A stretch of DNA of 19,224 nucleotides from Caryophanales bacterium UBA3210. GTDB lineage: Bacteria > Bacillota_I > Bacilli_A > RFN20 > CAG-449. The translations under genes were made by a program, and so were the position numbers. This document shows, one piece after another, positions 1 to 6,276 of the stretch (its first letter is position 1; the number at the start of each line of letters is the position of its first letter). The notes under the pieces are model-generated. The model saw nothing but the letters and a program-made list of their open reading frames with translations, searched no databases and had not been told where the DNA came from. Location: positions 1 to 19,224 of the forward strand of contig DEWM01000111.1 in the NCBI GenBank assembly GCA_002363635.1, written 5' to 3'.

Positions 1-38
1 AATAATATTTATCTTTTGTTTTTAAGGTGTCCTAGTTA

Positions 39-99
39 AACCTAATAAGGTTGTACATACGCCTAAACTCCTAAAATGTACAACCTTGTATTTTATTTA
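39..99 (+). promoter_or_regulatory. Leader inverted repeat (possible terminator, attenuator or operator)
   Basis: A perfect 12-bp inverted repeat is visible: AAGGTTGTACAT at 47-58 and ATGTACAACCTT at 76-87, with a 17-nt loop. It is followed by a T-rich but interrupted stretch (88-98). A second, smaller hairpin, AACCT (39-43) with AGGTT (48-52), uses part of the left arm of the large one, so the two cannot form together. This could be the terminator of a gene to the left of the window, an attenuator-like switch in front of the small ORF at 113, or a pair of inverted protein-binding half-sites. The sequence alone does not decide between these. Confidence 0.5.
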
Positions 100-112
100 A
101 GGAGTGATTTTT

Positions 113-259
113 ATGAGTACTAAAGAAAGATACGAAAAATATGTAAAAGAACATTGCAGCAAATGTAAAAATAAATTGAAATATGATTGCGAAATAAAAA
201 TATATAAGCAAGGCGATATTATAGTAACAAAGTGTGATCACTATGAACGAGAAGATTAA
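113..259 (+). CDS. Small cysteine-rich protein (48 aa), unknown function
   Basis: This 48-residue ORF has a good ribosome site (AAGGAG at 99-104, 8 nt before the ATG). It is charged and has four cysteines at residues 15, 18, 26 and 41. C15-x-x-C18 plus the two later cysteines gives the spacing of a tiny zinc-binding protein, although no family is recognised. Its end overlaps the next ORF (243-386) by 17 nt, and that ORF is also four-cysteine, so the two look like a translationally coupled pair. Small zinc-ribbon-like proteins are common just before phage packaging genes, where some act as regulators. Function here is not known. Confidence 0.6.
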   Translation: MSTKERYEKYVKEHCSKCKNKLKYDCEIKIYKQGDIIVTKCDHYERED

Positions 260-386
260 TTATGCTAATTGCATGAAATATAAGTGTGAGCAATGTAGAC
301 ATTACAATGAATGTTTTAAAAATAAAAAGACTGAAAATAATCAGTCTAATAAAGTTTTAAAACATCTTCTATTACATATTGTATAG
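243..386 (+). CDS. Second small cysteine-rich protein (47 aa), unknown function
   Basis: The ORF begins inside the end of the previous small gene (17-nt overlap) and encodes 47 residues. Four cysteines lie at residues 10, 15, 18 and 24 (C-x4-C-x-x-C-x5-C), a compact metal-knuckle-like spacing close to the N-terminus. The last third lacks cysteines and overlaps a minus-strand gene (346-477); the terminator hairpin of that gene lies inside this coding sequence (328-347). There is no strong ribosome site of its own, so translation probably depends on the upstream gene. The reading is plausible but less secure than its neighbour, and no family is recognised. Confidence 0.45.
   Translation: MNEKINYANCMKYKCEQCRHYNECFKNKKTENNQSNKVLKHLLLHIV
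320..347 (-). terminator. Intrinsic terminator of the 346-477 minus-strand gene
   Basis: A perfect 7-bp stem, AGACTGA (328-334) with TCAGTCT (341-347), has a 6-nt loop. Read on the minus strand it is followed by TTTTTATTTTT, the classical form of a Rho-independent terminator. The plus-strand side has no T-run, so it is directional. The stop codon of the minus-strand gene (346-348) lies in the stem. Confidence 0.75.
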
Positions 387-477
387 GTAATACATCTTCA
401 TTATCTGATTTAATATCAAAAGATGTTATGCAATCTTCTTTATAAACATCTACAGTTATAGTACCGATTTTATTCAT
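346..477 (-). CDS. Minus-strand mini-gene, 43-aa acidic protein
   Basis: A 43-residue ORF runs against all its neighbours. It is supported by a complete expression unit: a promoter at 498-526, a GGAGGTG ribosome site (483-489) 5 nt before the ATG at 477, and a terminator overlapping its stop. The protein begins MNKIGTITVDVYK, is acidic, has one cysteine (residue 16) and ends in a probable helix (PIQYVIEDVLKLY). It has no signal peptide or membrane segment and no recognised family. Its 3' end overlaps the 3' end of the plus-strand ORF at 243-386 by 41 nt. An isolated reverse gene with its own promoter and terminator next to a late operon fits a moron or lysogeny-expressed gene; that role is inferred. 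Confidence 0.65.
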   Translation of the reverse strand: MNKIGTITVDVYKEDCITSFDIKSDNEDVLPIQYVIEDVLKLY

Positions 478-497
478 AGAAACACCTCCAAGGAGGA

Positions 498-526
498 ATT
501 ATAACACTAATAAATTAATAAGTAAA
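498..526 (-). promoter_or_regulatory. Sigma-A-type promoter for the 346-477 gene
   Basis: On the minus strand, TTTACT (521-526) and a consensus TATAAT (498-503) are separated by exactly 17 nt. The expected start of transcription is near 490, leaving a leader of only about 13 nt that holds the ribosome site. A short palindrome, CCTCCAAGGAGG (485-496), spans the predicted start point and might be an operator, but it may only reflect the ribosome site. Confidence 0.7.
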
Positions 527-546
527 TATTTAATCGGAGGGTTAAT

Positions 547-774
547 ATGAAAGAAGTAATTTGGAAAAATGGACACGAAGGTGGAACACCTATCTCTGAA
601 GAAATATGGAGTTTTATACAAAAATTATGGCATTTAGGATATATAAAATCAAACCAATGCATTAATGCTGAATTTATGAACAGATATCATCCAGAACTTC
701 TCTTAGAAGAATATAAAAATGGAAAAAGTATAGATGAAATAGGAAAAAACTTTTTAAACGGAGTGGTAAGATGA
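547..774 (+). CDS. Small protein with tail-fibre-like W-x-N-G-x-x-G-G-T-P N-terminus
   Basis: A 75-residue ORF with ribosome site CGGAGGG (535-541), 5 nt before the ATG. Residues 6-17 read WKNGHEGGTPIS. The fibre-tip protein at 16757-17245 has WQNGQAGGTPLS at exactly the same residue positions, so the two N-termini look related. In phages of Bacillota this motif is, to my knowledge, usually found at the start of tail and fibre proteins. The rest (about residues 45-70, EEYKNGKSIDEIGKNF) has the pattern of a helix-turn-helix segment, but this is weak. The stop overlaps the next start (ATGA), so it is coupled to the metallopeptidase-like gene. It could be a small regulator or a minor virion component; function is unknown. 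Confidence 0.75.
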   Translation: MKEVIWKNGHEGGTPISEEIWSFIQKLWHLGYIKSNQCINAEFMNRYHPELLLEEYKNGKSIDEIGKNFLNGVVR

Positions 775-1121
775 AATTTAAAATTAATAATAGAGAATGG
801 ACCATAACAGAAACATCACAAAGTAGCATAAAGAATATGCAAAACATAAGAAGAGCTAATGAAGAAGAAAATTTAAAAAGCATTGATACTAGATATTATG
901 GAATTACATACACAGATATACAGAAAATATACATAGATGAAGACTTACCGCAAGATAGAAAGAAAGCAACATTAATTCATGAATTAGCACATTGTTATAT
1001 AGACAGTTTTATAACTCATTGTGATAAATCTTATACAGAGGAAGATGTAGCTGATATAGTATCAAATTCTTATGATATTATTCACGAGATTATAAATAGA
1101 TATTTTAAGGAGGAAAAATAA
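771..1121 (+). CDS. Putative zinc metallopeptidase (ImmA/IrrE-like, HELAH motif)
   Basis: The 116-residue protein carries HELAH at residues 70-74, the HExxH zinc-binding signature of metallopeptidases, preceded by a hydrophobic turn (ATLI) as in the zincin active helix. A cluster of acidic residues at 90-92 (EED) could supply the third metal ligand, as in ImmA/IrrE-type enzymes. It is short for that family, and no helix-turn-helix domain is present. No signal peptide is seen, so it should act in the cytoplasm. In ImmA-type systems the peptidase cleaves a phage or element repressor; here it could cleave a regulator or act on a structural protein. It overlaps the previous gene by 4 nt, and the next ATG directly follows its stop, so it belongs to the same transcript. 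Confidence 0.7.
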   Translation: MKFKINNREWTITETSQSSIKNMQNIRRANEEENLKSIDTRYYGITYTDIQKIYIDEDLPQDRKKATLIHELAHCYIDSFITHCDKSYTEEDVADIVSNSYDIIHEIINRYFKEEK

Positions 1122-1286
1122 ATGTTAGAAGGGAAAGTAATTAAAGATTTTAATGACAAGGAAAACAATTTAAAGAAATATACAGTAGGCAAGAAATTCA
1201 AGGCTGAGAATAAAAGATATAAAGAATTACAAGCAAAAGGATTTGTAGAAGAAGGCAAAGAGGTAAAAGCCAAAGAAGACAAGTAG
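1122..1286 (+). CDS. Small basic protein (54 aa), unknown function
   Basis: The ATG directly follows the stop of the metallopeptidase-like gene, with a strong ribosome site (AAGGAGG at 1108-1114). The 54-residue product is rich in lysine and glutamate. Its pattern V-I-K-x-F-x-D-K, then Y-T-V-G, then R-Y-K-E-L-x-x-K-G-F-V resembles the small phage proteins (often with one short beta-barrel-like domain) found among packaging and head genes of Bacillota phages. That resemblance is from memory and is only suggestive. It lies directly before the small terminase gene. No catalytic residues, membrane segment or cysteines are present. Confidence 0.65.
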   Translation: MLEGKVIKDFNDKENNLKKYTVGKKFKAENKRYKELQAKGFVEEGKEVKAKEDK

Positions 1287-1295
1287 GTGTTTTAT

Positions 1296-1856
1296 ATGGC
1301 TAAATATAACTGGAAACAATTAGAAAAAGATTATATATTAAGCGACTACAGAACAGTAAGTGCTTTTTTAAAGGATAAAGGTATAGATAACAATGCTTAT
1401 ATAAGAAGAGCAACAAAGGGCTGGAAAGAAAAAAAGTCACAACATGACAACAAAAAAGTAACAAAAATAATTGAAAAAGTGACAGAAAAACAATCTGAAA
1501 AAGAGGCACAACAAATTGTAGATTTAAAAACAATTGCAAATGATTTAGCACTTAATGTAATAAAAGCTAACAATCAGCTACAAACCTATATTGTTAAAAA
1601 TAAGAAAAAAACGAAAACAGTTAAATATGATTATAGATCTATGAAACCTAAAGAAGAAAAAACAGAAGAAAATGAAATCATAGAAACAATGGACGGTATA
1701 ATAGATAGACAAGGATTAAAGATGTTAGCATCTGCATTAAAAGATTTAAACGATATACTAACAGATAAACAAGGAAATAGTGAAAAAGATTTAGACAATG
1801 CAAAAGAAATATTAGTAAAAATAAAAGAGGTGGCTAATAATGATAGACGAAGTTGA
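1296..1856 (+). CDS. terS: Terminase small subunit
   Basis: The start is set at the ATG at 1296 (MAKYNWKQLE), since GGTG at 1286-1289 lies at a fitting distance; the in-frame GTG at 1287 would overlap that ribosome site. The protein is 186 residues. Its N-terminal 45 residues (W-K-x-L-E-K-D-Y-I, then a short turn, then Y-I-R-R-A-T-K-G-W) look like the DNA-binding helix-turn-helix of phage small terminases. The middle is a lysine- and glutamate-rich coiled coil (about 50-85), suiting ring formation. It recognises the packaging site on phage DNA and hands it to the large subunit, whose gene overlaps its end by 17 nt. Position and N-terminus support the call; there is no unique signature. Confidence 0.8.
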   Translation: MAKYNWKQLEKDYILSDYRTVSAFLKDKGIDNNAYIRRATKGWKEKKSQHDNKKVTKIIEKVTEKQSEKEAQQIVDLKTIANDLALNVIKANNQLQTYIVKNKKKTKTVKYDYRSMKPKEEKTEENEIIETMDGIIDRQGLKMLASALKDLNDILTDKQGNSEKDLDNAKEILVKIKEVANNDRRS

Positions 1857-3090
1857 AATAAGCCACAAACAAGCTGAATATATCAGAGAAGCAAATCATA
1901 GATGGAATATAAAAATAGGAGCAACACAATGTGGAAAAACATTTATTGATACTTTAGATATAATTCCAGATAGGATTATCGAAAGGCTAGGTAAACCTGG
2001 TCTTGTTTTTATTACTGGAGTGTCAAAGGGAACTATACAAAGAAATGTTATAGAGCCATTGCAAGAGTTATGGGGAAAATTAGTAAGTGATATAGGAAGC
2101 GACAATACAGCTATGATGTTTGGACAGAAAGTATATTGTATTGGTGCTGATAATATAGGAATGGTTCGAAGATTTAGAGGACCCAGAATCAAGTACTTAT
2201 ACATTGATGAAATTGTTGATATTAATCAAGAGGTATTTGAATTATTAAAGTCAAGATTAAGTTTTGAATATAGTTGTTGTGACGCAAGTGGAAACCCTCA
2301 AAGTAGAACACATTATATAAAAAAATTTCTAGAAAGTAATGCAGATATTTATGTTCAACATTATACGATATTTGATAATCCGTTTCTTCCTAAAAAGTAT
2401 GTAGAAGAGTTATGCAAAGAATATCAAGGAACAGTATATTACAACAGATACATATTAGGACAATGGTGTAATGCAGAAGGGTTAATATTCCAACAAATAG
2501 CAAATGATTATAAACGATATGTAACAAAAGAAATACAGTTTAATTCTTTTATAAGTATAGGAATTGACTGGGGAGGAAATAAATCAAAACACAGTATAAC
2601 AGCAACAAAAATAAGCAGAGGCTATTCAAAAATACAAGTACTAAAATCTGATACTATGAAAGCAACAGGAACAAATACAAAGCAGATATTTAGATGGATA
2701 ATAAATTTTATAAAAGAGATACAGGACAAATACGGAACTGTATCTTTTATTTTTTGTGATAGTGCTGAACAAGTTTTAAATAATTCTTTAAATGGAGAAT
2801 TAAAACAAAATGGCATTGATTTAATAGTTCAAGACAGTTTAAAGATAGAAATAAAAAACAGAATTGAATTATGGAACAGATTACTTAATCTAGATAGTTT
2901 ATCTTTCATAGATGGACAAACACAAACATTAATAGAAGCATTACAAACAGCACTTTATGATGATAAAGCAAAAGATGATAGATGGATAGATGATGGAGAA
3001 ACATCAGATATAGATAGTTTAGATAGTTTTAATTATTCAATTGAATATTGGTTTAATGAAATATCTTACTATTTAGGAAAGGTTGCATAA
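1840..3090 (+). CDS. terL: Terminase large subunit (packaging ATPase and nuclease)
   Basis: The 416-residue protein is a standard-length PBSX-type large terminase. The ATPase motor has a Walker A-type loop GATQCGKT (residues 27-34) and a Walker B/catalytic pair YIDE (121-124, D123 and E124). The C-terminal half is the RNase H-like nuclease, with acidic residues D243 in GIDWGG, D307 in FCDSAE, and D392 or D395 in DSLDSF. It powers DNA translocation into the prohead and cuts the concatemer, working with the portal and small subunit. It overlaps terS by 17 nt and the portal gene follows at once. All expected active-site residues are present, so it should be functional. Confidence 0.95.
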   Translation: MIDEVEISHKQAEYIREANHRWNIKIGATQCGKTFIDTLDIIPDRIIERLGKPGLVFITGVSKGTIQRNVIEPLQELWGKLVSDIGSDNTAMMFGQKVYCIGADNIGMVRRFRGPRIKYLYIDEIVDINQEVFELLKSRLSFEYSCCDASGNPQSRTHYIKKFLESNADIYVQHYTIFDNPFLPKKYVEELCKEYQGTVYYNRYILGQWCNAEGLIFQQIANDYKRYVTKEIQFNSFISIGIDWGGNKSKHSITATKISRGYSKIQVLKSDTMKATGTNTKQIFRWIINFIKEIQDKYGTVSFIFCDSAEQVLNNSLNGELKQNGIDLIVQDSLKIEIKNRIELWNRLLNLDSLSFIDGQTQTLIEALQTALYDDKAKDDRWIDDGETSDIDSLDSFNYSIEYWFNEISYYLGKVA

Positions 3091-3091
3091 A

Positions 3092-4555
3092 ATGAATGAA
3101 GTAGTTTTAAAATATTTAAAAAAACAAGGCTATGACAATGTATCAACTAGCTATTACAAATGGATAGATATATGGGAATCTTGGTGGAGAAATGAAGTAG
3201 ACTTCCATAAATACCATGATGAAGATGGAACTGAAAGAACGATGTATACTTTAGGAATGGCAAAACGTATGGCAGAAGATTGGGCAAGTATATTGTTTAC
3301 TGAAAGAGATGAAATAACAACGGAGGCAAATACGCAGAAACAAACAAAGAGAAATAATGAATATTTATCAAAACAATTCAAATTATTAAAAGTATATAAA
3401 GATTTACCGACAGCAATAGAAAAAGCAATGGCAACAGGAACAGCAGGAGCAATTATAAGAATAAAACATGCCAAAGTAGATAATCAAGGCAGATTATTTG
3501 CAGATAAAAGAACAAAAACAGATATTATTTACGTGTCAGCAAGTCAAATCATTCCATTAAGAGTAGAACATGGAGAAATAATAGATGTAGCAATAGTAAG
3601 TGAAAATATCAAAAAAGATAAGAAAGAGTATTATATAGAAATACATAAATTAGATTATAAGAATGAAGAAGAAGTATATACTATTTCGAACACTTATTTA
3701 GATGAAGAAGGAAACGAAATCGTAAAAGATAATATAGCAAAAGAATATACAATAAATTCAAATGTGCCATTATTTAGTATTATGAAACCTGCAATAGCTA
3801 ATCCAATTAACGAAAATTATAATATAATAAACGGATTAGGTTTTAGTGTATATGGAACAGCTATTCCACAACTTCAAGCATGTGATATTACATATCATAA
3901 CTTTGTAATGGATTTCTATTTAGGTGGTAAGAAAGTATTTTACAACAAAAAGATAGTTAAAACAGAAACAAGAACGGATAAAAATGGAAAAGAAATACAA
4001 GTTCCTATATATCCAGATGATCTAACAAAACAACAATGGAAAACTTATGGCGATGAAATGACAAACTTGAAACAAGAACCTGCTATAAAAGAATATAATC
4101 CAGAGTTGAGAGTTGAAGAAGACACAGCAGGAATACAATTTGCCTTAAATGTATTCGCTTTTAAAGGCGGATTGGGAACAGGATACTACAAATTTGATAG
4201 TGGTAGAGGAAATGTAATAACAGCAACTCAATATGTTGGAGATAGACAAGATTTAATAACAAATGCTAATAAACATCGTAAAAATGTAGATGAATTTATT
4301 TCGGGAATAGCAAAAGCTGTTTTATTAATTGGAAGAATACTATTCAAACAAGATGTTACAGAAAATTGTATTGTTAAAGTAACAGATAAAGATGGATTTA
4401 TGGTTGATACAGAAACAGCCAAAAAAGAATTTAGGCAAGATATAGCACAAGGAATAAGACAAGCTTGGGAATATAGAGTAAAATTCTTTGGAGAAGATGA
4501 AAAAACAGCGAAAGCAATGATAGAAAATGAAGAAATAGAAAATATTGAAGAATAG
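3092..4555 (+). CDS. Portal protein (SPP1 Gp6-like)
   Basis: The start is taken as the ATG at 3092, 487 residues, with AGGAAAGG (3075-3082) upstream; an in-frame TTG at 3083 is less likely. The aromatic N-terminal block YYKWIDIWESWW (about residues 21-32), the helix around MAKRMAEDWASILFTE, and the GTGYYKFDSGRGNVITATQ segment (about 362-380) are features of the Gp6-type portal family in Bacillota siphoviruses. Length fits the family. The portal forms the ring at one capsid vertex through which DNA enters and leaves and to which the neck attaches. The C-terminus is very acidic (ENEEIENIEE), as is usual. It sits between the large terminase and the minor capsid gene, in standard order. Confidence 0.93.
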   Translation: MNEVVLKYLKKQGYDNVSTSYYKWIDIWESWWRNEVDFHKYHDEDGTERTMYTLGMAKRMAEDWASILFTERDEITTEANTQKQTKRNNEYLSKQFKLLKVYKDLPTAIEKAMATGTAGAIIRIKHAKVDNQGRLFADKRTKTDIIYVSASQIIPLRVEHGEIIDVAIVSENIKKDKKEYYIEIHKLDYKNEEEVYTISNTYLDEEGNEIVKDNIAKEYTINSNVPLFSIMKPAIANPINENYNIINGLGFSVYGTAIPQLQACDITYHNFVMDFYLGGKKVFYNKKIVKTETRTDKNGKEIQVPIYPDDLTKQQWKTYGDEMTNLKQEPAIKEYNPELRVEEDTAGIQFALNVFAFKGGLGTGYYKFDSGRGNVITATQYVGDRQDLITNANKHRKNVDEFISGIAKAVLLIGRILFKQDVTENCIVKVTDKDGFMVDTETAKKEFRQDIAQGIRQAWEYRVKFFGEDEKTAKAMIENEEIENIEE

Positions 4556-4566
4556 AGGTGTTATAG

Positions 4567-6069
4567 ATGTTAACACCAGACTATTTGAATTTAATAGAAT
4601 TTAATGATGTTGTAGAGCTATATAATAAGTTAAATATAGATATAATGGCTGACATTATTAAAAGAGTAAGTAGAAGAAATTACATAACCGAAACCACAAA
4701 AAATCAATTGAAAGTTTTACTACAGACAAATGGAGAAGAAATATTTAACGAAGCATTAGAAAAAACAGCCATGTTAAATACAGAAGTAACAAAAGAATTG
4801 AAACAATTATTTAAAGATGTAGCTAAAGAAGATTTAAACGGTTATAAAGATTTGTATAATTATAAAGATAAGCCGTTTAAATTAAGCGAAACTCAATACA
4901 AAATATTAAATCAAGGATTAAAACAAACTAATAAAACATTGAAGAATTTAACTAGTACAATCGCATTTCAAAGTCAACAGGCTTATGTTAATGCTATAGA
5001 TGAGGCTTATATGAAAGTTGCAACAGGAGCATTTGATTATAATACTGCTATACAAGAAGCGGTAAATCAATTAGCTAAAAAAGGAATAACATTAAAAGAT
5101 AAAAAAGGTAGAGATGTACAATTAGAAGTTGCTGTAAGAAGAAATATTATGGCAGGAATACAAGAAACAGCAAATAATATAAATAGAGATATAGAAGAAT
5201 ATCTAGGATGTAATGGTTATGAAGTAACAGCTCATACTGGAGCAAGGCCAACACACGCAGAGGAACAAGGAAAACAATTTGCAATTAATCCAAAAGATGC
5301 TGCAAAGTATGGTGTTGGTTTATGGTCAGATGTTGAACATTTATGGGAAGAATATAATTGTAGACATAGTTATTTTGGAATAATATTAGGAGTATCAGAA
5401 CCTCAATATACTAATAAAGAATTAAAACAAATGAAAGAGGCAACAGTCAAATTAAATGGGGAAGAAATACCATATTATGAAGCAACACAAAAACAAAGAG
5501 CATTAGAAAATGAAATAAGAAAAGCAAAAAGAAGTGTACAAATATTAGAGAAAGCAAAAGAAGATAATGAAATACAAAAAATTGAATTATCACAACTGAA
5601 TAAAAAATATATAGAATTTTGTAATAAGACAGGATTAGAAAGAAGTTATAATAGAGTGAAAATTTCAAATTATAATTCGACAAATCTAGTAAAAAGTGAT
5701 ATAATAAGACTACCTAATTATGAAAAAGCTATCATTCCAGAAGAAAAATTCACAAAATATGCTTTAAGTGCTGATAAAAATAAAGCACAGGCTTTTGAAC
5801 TGGCATTGGGATATAATTTAAACAATTATACTAAATTAATACAAAATATAAGAAACAATATTAATAAATTCAATGCTGTAGAAAAAGATGATCAAGGCTA
5901 TGGAAAAAGATACGAAATATTAATGACATTAATTGGAGAAAATAAGAAAATAGCTAATGTTAAGACAGCATGGATAGTTGATAATAAAACAAAAGAAACT
6001 AGATTAACAAGTGCTTATGTAACATCAAAAAGTTGGAGGGAAAAGAAAAATGAAGATAAAAATGTATGA
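4567..6069 (+). CDS. Minor capsid (MuF-type) protein with C-terminal DUF6883-like toxin domain
   Basis: Residues 1 to about 360 match the phage minor capsid protein family that replaces SPP1 gp7/MuF, with the signature HTGARPTHAEEQGKQ (223-237) and the cysteine-histidine motif YNCRHSYFG (263-271). A lysine-rich coiled coil follows (about 305-350). Residues 382-486 form an added domain: LPNYEKAIIP, then NKAQAFELALGY, then GYGKRYEI, then V-K-T-A-W-I-V and ending RLTSAY. This pattern resembles the DUF6883 domain seen at the C-terminus of polymorphic toxins and some MuF proteins. MuF proteins are packaged in the head, so the domain could travel with the virion. The ORF at 6050 overlaps its end by 20 nt and may encode immunity. 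The capsid assignment is firm; the toxin assignment is from remembered family patterns. Confidence 0.88.
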   Translation: MLTPDYLNLIEFNDVVELYNKLNIDIMADIIKRVSRRNYITETTKNQLKVLLQTNGEEIFNEALEKTAMLNTEVTKELKQLFKDVAKEDLNGYKDLYNYKDKPFKLSETQYKILNQGLKQTNKTLKNLTSTIAFQSQQAYVNAIDEAYMKVATGAFDYNTAIQEAVNQLAKKGITLKDKKGRDVQLEVAVRRNIMAGIQETANNINRDIEEYLGCNGYEVTAHTGARPTHAEEQGKQFAINPKDAAKYGVGLWSDVEHLWEEYNCRHSYFGIILGVSEPQYTNKELKQMKEATVKLNGEEIPYYEATQKQRALENEIRKAKRSVQILEKAKEDNEIQKIELSQLNKKYIEFCNKTGLERSYNRVKISNYNSTNLVKSDIIRLPNYEKAIIPEEKFTKYALSADKNKAQAFELALGYNLNNYTKLIQNIRNNINKFNAVEKDDQGYGKRYEILMTLIGENKKIANVKTAWIVDNKTKETRLTSAYVTSKSWREKKNEDKNV

Positions 6070-6229
6070 TGTAGTTAAATTAAAAGATGGTAGAGAAGCG
6101 ACAATAGTCGAAATATATGAACAAGGAAAAGCGTATGAAGCAGATATTTTAATAGATGACTCTGGAGAATATCCTGAATATGAAACAGAAACTATAAAAC
6201 ATGAAGAAATTGAAAAAATAATTAAATAG
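6050..6229 (+). CDS. DUF4926-like small protein, candidate immunity protein
   Basis: A 59-residue ORF starts inside the end of the minor capsid gene (20-nt overlap, different frame). Its ribosome site GGAGGG (6035-6040) lies within the toxin-like domain's coding end, so translation is coupled. The sequence YDVVKLKDGREATIVEIYE (residues 6-24), then KAYEADI, then an acidic stretch ending TIKHEEIEKII, fits the short beta-barrel pattern of DUF4926-type proteins (D-x-V-x-L, G-x-x-x-x-I-V-E-x-Y, Y-x-x-D-I). Proteins of that kind are often found beside toxin domains. It is acidic, as expected for a binder of a lysine-rich toxin domain. A terminator follows 21 nt later, closing the toxin-immunity block. 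The immunity role is inferred. Confidence 0.7.
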   Translation: MKIKMYDVVKLKDGREATIVEIYEQGKAYEADILIDDSGEYPEYETETIKHEEIEKIIK

Positions 6230-6250
6230 TTATTAAGTTTTTAATATATA

Positions 6251-6276
6251 GAGAAGCTGACGAGCTTCTTTTTTTA
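6251..6276 (+). terminator. Intrinsic terminator after the DUF4926-like gene
   Basis: The stem AGAAGCT (6252-6258) with AGCTTCT (6263-6269) encloses the 4-nt loop GACG and is followed directly by a seven-T run (6269-6275). This is a textbook Rho-independent terminator. It lies in the middle of an otherwise continuous head-gene series, between the minor capsid/immunity pair and the scaffold gene. Confidence 0.8.

Noticed and set aside
485-496. CCTCCAAGGAGG palindrome as a hairpin hiding the ribosome site of the 346-477 gene
   Set aside because: The predicted transcription start falls near 490, so the left-hand arm would mostly not be in the RNA, and the loop would be only 2-4 nt. It is kept only as a possible operator.
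1300-1551. Leu/Phe-rich minus-strand ORFs across the packaging and head genes
   Set aside because: They are mirror readings of Lys/Glu/Asn-rich coding sequence in AT-rich DNA and have no ribosome sites or independent context.
3083-3091. TTG 3083 as the portal start
   Set aside because: It would overlap the end of terL and lies inside the ribosome-site spacing of the better ATG at 3092.
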